From Christensenella sp. UBA4263 (GTDB lineage Bacteria; Bacillota; Clostridia; Christensenellales; Aristaeellaceae): a DNA stretch of 13,273 nucleotides. Of this stretch, positions 11,701-13,273 are shown one piece after another. The notes beneath the pieces were generated by a model that saw nothing but the letters and a program-made list of their open reading frames with translations, made no database searches and was not told the DNA's origin. The translations under genes were made by a program, and so were the position numbers. Within the stretch, counting starts at the first letter, position 1, and every line of letters begins with the position of its first letter. The DNA lies in the NCBI GenBank assembly GCA_002395225.1, contig DGWH01000119.1, forward strand, positions 1-13,273, in the 5' to 3' direction.

Positions 11701-13206
11701 TTAAATCATGTACTCAATCAGGTCGGTCTGCTTGAGCTCCGGGCTGCGTTCCACCTGATGCGTTACCTCAAAGTCCTTCATGATGATCAGGCGGTCCGCC
11801 ATGCCAATCAGCTCACTGAGCTCCTCGGAGATCATCAGAATGGCCTTTCCCTGTTTCTTCATATCCTCAATCAGGGTGTACATGGCCTGCTTGACGCCAA
11901 TGTCCACACCGCGGGTCGGGCAGTCCATGATAATGACCTCGGAACCCTTGGCCGTCCATTTGCCGAAGGACACCTTCTGCTTGTTGCCGCCGGAAAGGGT
12001 GTTGACGTACTGTTTGCCGTTGCGGCACTTGATGCGGTAGTTGGCAATCTCCACATCGCTGAGCTTCTTCTCGGCCATCGGGCTGATGAAGGTGTTGTGC
12101 TCAAGGGCCGGAATGGAGGGCAGCACGATATTGTCCTGGATGGGACCGTTCAGAATCAGCGCCTCCGTGTCACGGTTCTTGGAAATGTACCCGATGCCGC
12201 TGTTAATGGCCTGAAGCGGCGTTTTGATTTCCTTGCCGTTGCGCAGCACCCGGCCGCCCTGCAGCTTTTCAAGGCCGTACGCGATGCGGCCGATGTCATG
12301 CATGCCGCAGCCGCTCAGACCGCCCATGCCGATGATCTCGCCCTTGTGCAGCTTCAGATTGAAGTGCTGGATCTTCCCGAAGGACACATCCTCCAGTTCC
12401 AGGGCCACCTCCGGCCTGTGGCTGGTATCATAATCCTCGCGGTAGTACTTGTCGCCGATCTCGCGGCCTACCATCATGTAACGGATGGTCTTGACGGAAT
12501 CCGGCGCATCCATCTCCTGCCGGGTCAGATGCCCGATAATATCTCCGTCCCGCAGAACCGTCAGGTCCGTGCACTGTTCAAGGATCTCATCCATGTCGTG
12601 GGACACGAACACGATCGCCTTTCCCTGCTCTGCCATCCGGTGAATGAGCTTATAGAGAATCTCGCGTCCCTCAAGCGACAGGGCCGTGGTGGTCTCATCC
12701 ACCACCAGGATCTCCGTCTTGTCGGTCACGCAGCGAACCAGCTCCACCAGCTTCCGGTCCTCAAAGGTATACTGGTCAATCGGGTCACCGGCCCGGATGT
12801 GCGTGATGCCGAAGCTCTCCAGCACTTTCTGGGCTTCCTTCTTCATCTTCATCATATTGATCACGCCAAAGCGGGAAAACTCCGCCTCATGACCGGAGAA
12901 GATGTTCTGGGCAACGGTCACACCGGGAATGGTATTGGCTTCCTGCAGGATCATGGAAATGCCGGCATCCTGGGCCTCCACCATGTTGCCCGGCTTCCAG
13001 GGCTGTCCCTTGTAGAACATCTCGCCCCGGGTGGCCGGCTGCATGCCGGAGGCAATGGACATGATGGTGGACTTTCCTGACCCGTTCTCGCCTACCAGTC
13101 CGCGGATCTCCCCCCGGCGAAGGGTAAAGTCCACATCCTTGAGGGCGATGGTCGGGCCGAATTCCTTGCGCATGTGCTTTGCTTCAAAAATGATTTCCTT
13201 TTCCAT
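11701..13206 (-). CDS. CUT2-type sugar ABC transporter ATP-binding protein (two nucleotide-binding domains)
   Basis: A 501-residue cytoplasmic ATPase of the RbsA/MglA type, with two domains (about 5-250 and 266-498). Domain 1 has an intact Walker A, Gly39-Glu-Asn-Gly-Ser-Gly-Lys-Ser-Thr47, Gln88 as Q-loop, Walker B with Asp170-Glu171, and switch His203. Its signature is degenerate (Thr-Phe-Glu-Asp-Arg near 147-151). Domain 2 has a Walker A lacking the lysine (296-304), as is usual in the family, and an intact Leu-Ser-Gly-Gly-Asn-Lys-Gln signature (404-410). Its Walker B reads Asp428-Cys429, so the catalytic glutamate is replaced. One competent ATP site (Walker A1 with signature 2) is therefore expected. 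It is the first complete gene in the window. The upstream ribosome binding site is weak (GAGAGAAAG). The chosen start fits the normal domain 1 N-terminus, although the frame stays open to the window edge. Confidence 0.95.
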   Translation of the reverse strand: MEKEIIFEAKHMRKEFGPTIALKDVDFTLRRGEIRGLVGENGSGKSTIMSIASGMQPATRGEMFYKGQPWKPGNMVEAQDAGISMILQEANTIPGVTVAQNIFSGHEAEFSRFGVINMMKMKKEAQKVLESFGITHIRAGDPIDQYTFEDRKLVELVRCVTDKTEILVVDETTTALSLEGREILYKLIHRMAEQGKAIVFVSHDMDEILEQCTDLTVLRDGDIIGHLTRQEMDAPDSVKTIRYMMVGREIGDKYYREDYDTSHRPEVALELEDVSFGKIQHFNLKLHKGEIIGMGGLSGCGMHDIGRIAYGLEKLQGGRVLRNGKEIKTPLQAINSGIGYISKNRDTEALILNGPIQDNIVLPSIPALEHNTFISPMAEKKLSDVEIANYRIKCRNGKQYVNTLSGGNKQKVSFGKWTAKGSEVIIMDCPTRGVDIGVKQAMYTLIEDMKKQGKAILMISEELSELIGMADRLIIMKDFEVTHQVERSPELKQTDLIEYMI

Positions 13207-13273
13207 CTGCTTTCTCTCGCTTTTCTTGATGATAGCGGTTTCCGCATCGGTCCGGCGTTGCGAATGAACGCTT
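13207..13273. other. 67-base region upstream of the ATPase gene
   Basis: I see no convincing promoter here. A TATCAT sequence on the minus strand (13234-13229) resembles a -10 element, but nothing like TTGACA lies 16-18 bases upstream. A short GCGG/CCGC hairpin is present. No minus-strand frame contains a stop codon here, so an upstream gene could continue into this stretch; the window is too short to tell. Confidence 0.4.

Noticed and set aside
1..13273. Insertion sequences, CRISPR arrays, tRNA or rRNA genes, prophage or attachment sites
   Set aside because: Reading both strands I saw no transposase, integrase, spaced direct repeats or RNA-gene-like stretch; genes are packed with gaps under 100 bases.

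Overview
The window is a single block of co-directional genes, all on the minus strand, so transcription runs from high to low coordinates. It encodes one sugar-uptake and sugar-degradation locus. The DNA is GC-rich and nearly every gene has a clear purine-rich (AGGAGG-like) ribosome binding site. Together with the gene families, this suggests a GC-rich member of the Bacillota (class Clostridia), probably from the gut or rumen. The Aristaeellaceae/Christensenellales type is my best guess from recall. The placement is inference, since no marker gene is present. I see no mobile element, CRISPR array, tRNA or rRNA.

Layout in order of transcription. (1) 13206-8403 holds a four-gene CUT2-type (ribose/galactose-like) ABC importer: a double-domain ATPase, permease A, a secreted substrate-binding protein and permease B. 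The binding-protein gene lies between the two permease genes and is followed by three adjacent stem-loops. (2) A convincing intrinsic terminator (8345-8378) closes the transporter segment. (3) 8314-332 holds intracellular catabolic enzymes: a GH78 alpha-L-rhamnosidase, a GH3 enzyme, a beta-phosphoglucomutase, a second paralogous GH3 enzyme and an alpha/beta-hydrolase (esterase-like). (4) A HAD-family hydrolase begins at 329 and runs off the left edge. A long, nearly perfect stem-loop sits between the first GH3 gene and the phosphoglucomutase gene.

How it may work together: none of the enzymes has a signal peptide, so a small rhamnose-containing glycoside or oligosaccharide is probably imported intact. 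It would then be deacylated, de-rhamnosylated and split at its beta-linkages in the cytoplasm. Plausible substrates are a plant rhamnosyl-beta-glucoside or a pectin-derived oligosaccharide; the sequence does not say which. Both GH3 enzymes carry the Asp-x-His dyad typical of the NagZ-like branch, in which phosphorolysis has been reported and also disputed. A beta-phosphoglucomutase gene lies between them. This suggests, but does not prove, that one of them releases a beta-sugar-1-phosphate that is converted to the 6-phosphate.

The most interesting points are the GH3/beta-phosphoglucomutase arrangement, a similar small C-terminal extension on both the rhamnosidase and the esterase-like protein, a terminator leaving no room for a promoter before the enzyme genes, the 17-pair intercistronic hairpin, and a binding protein without a lipobox cysteine.
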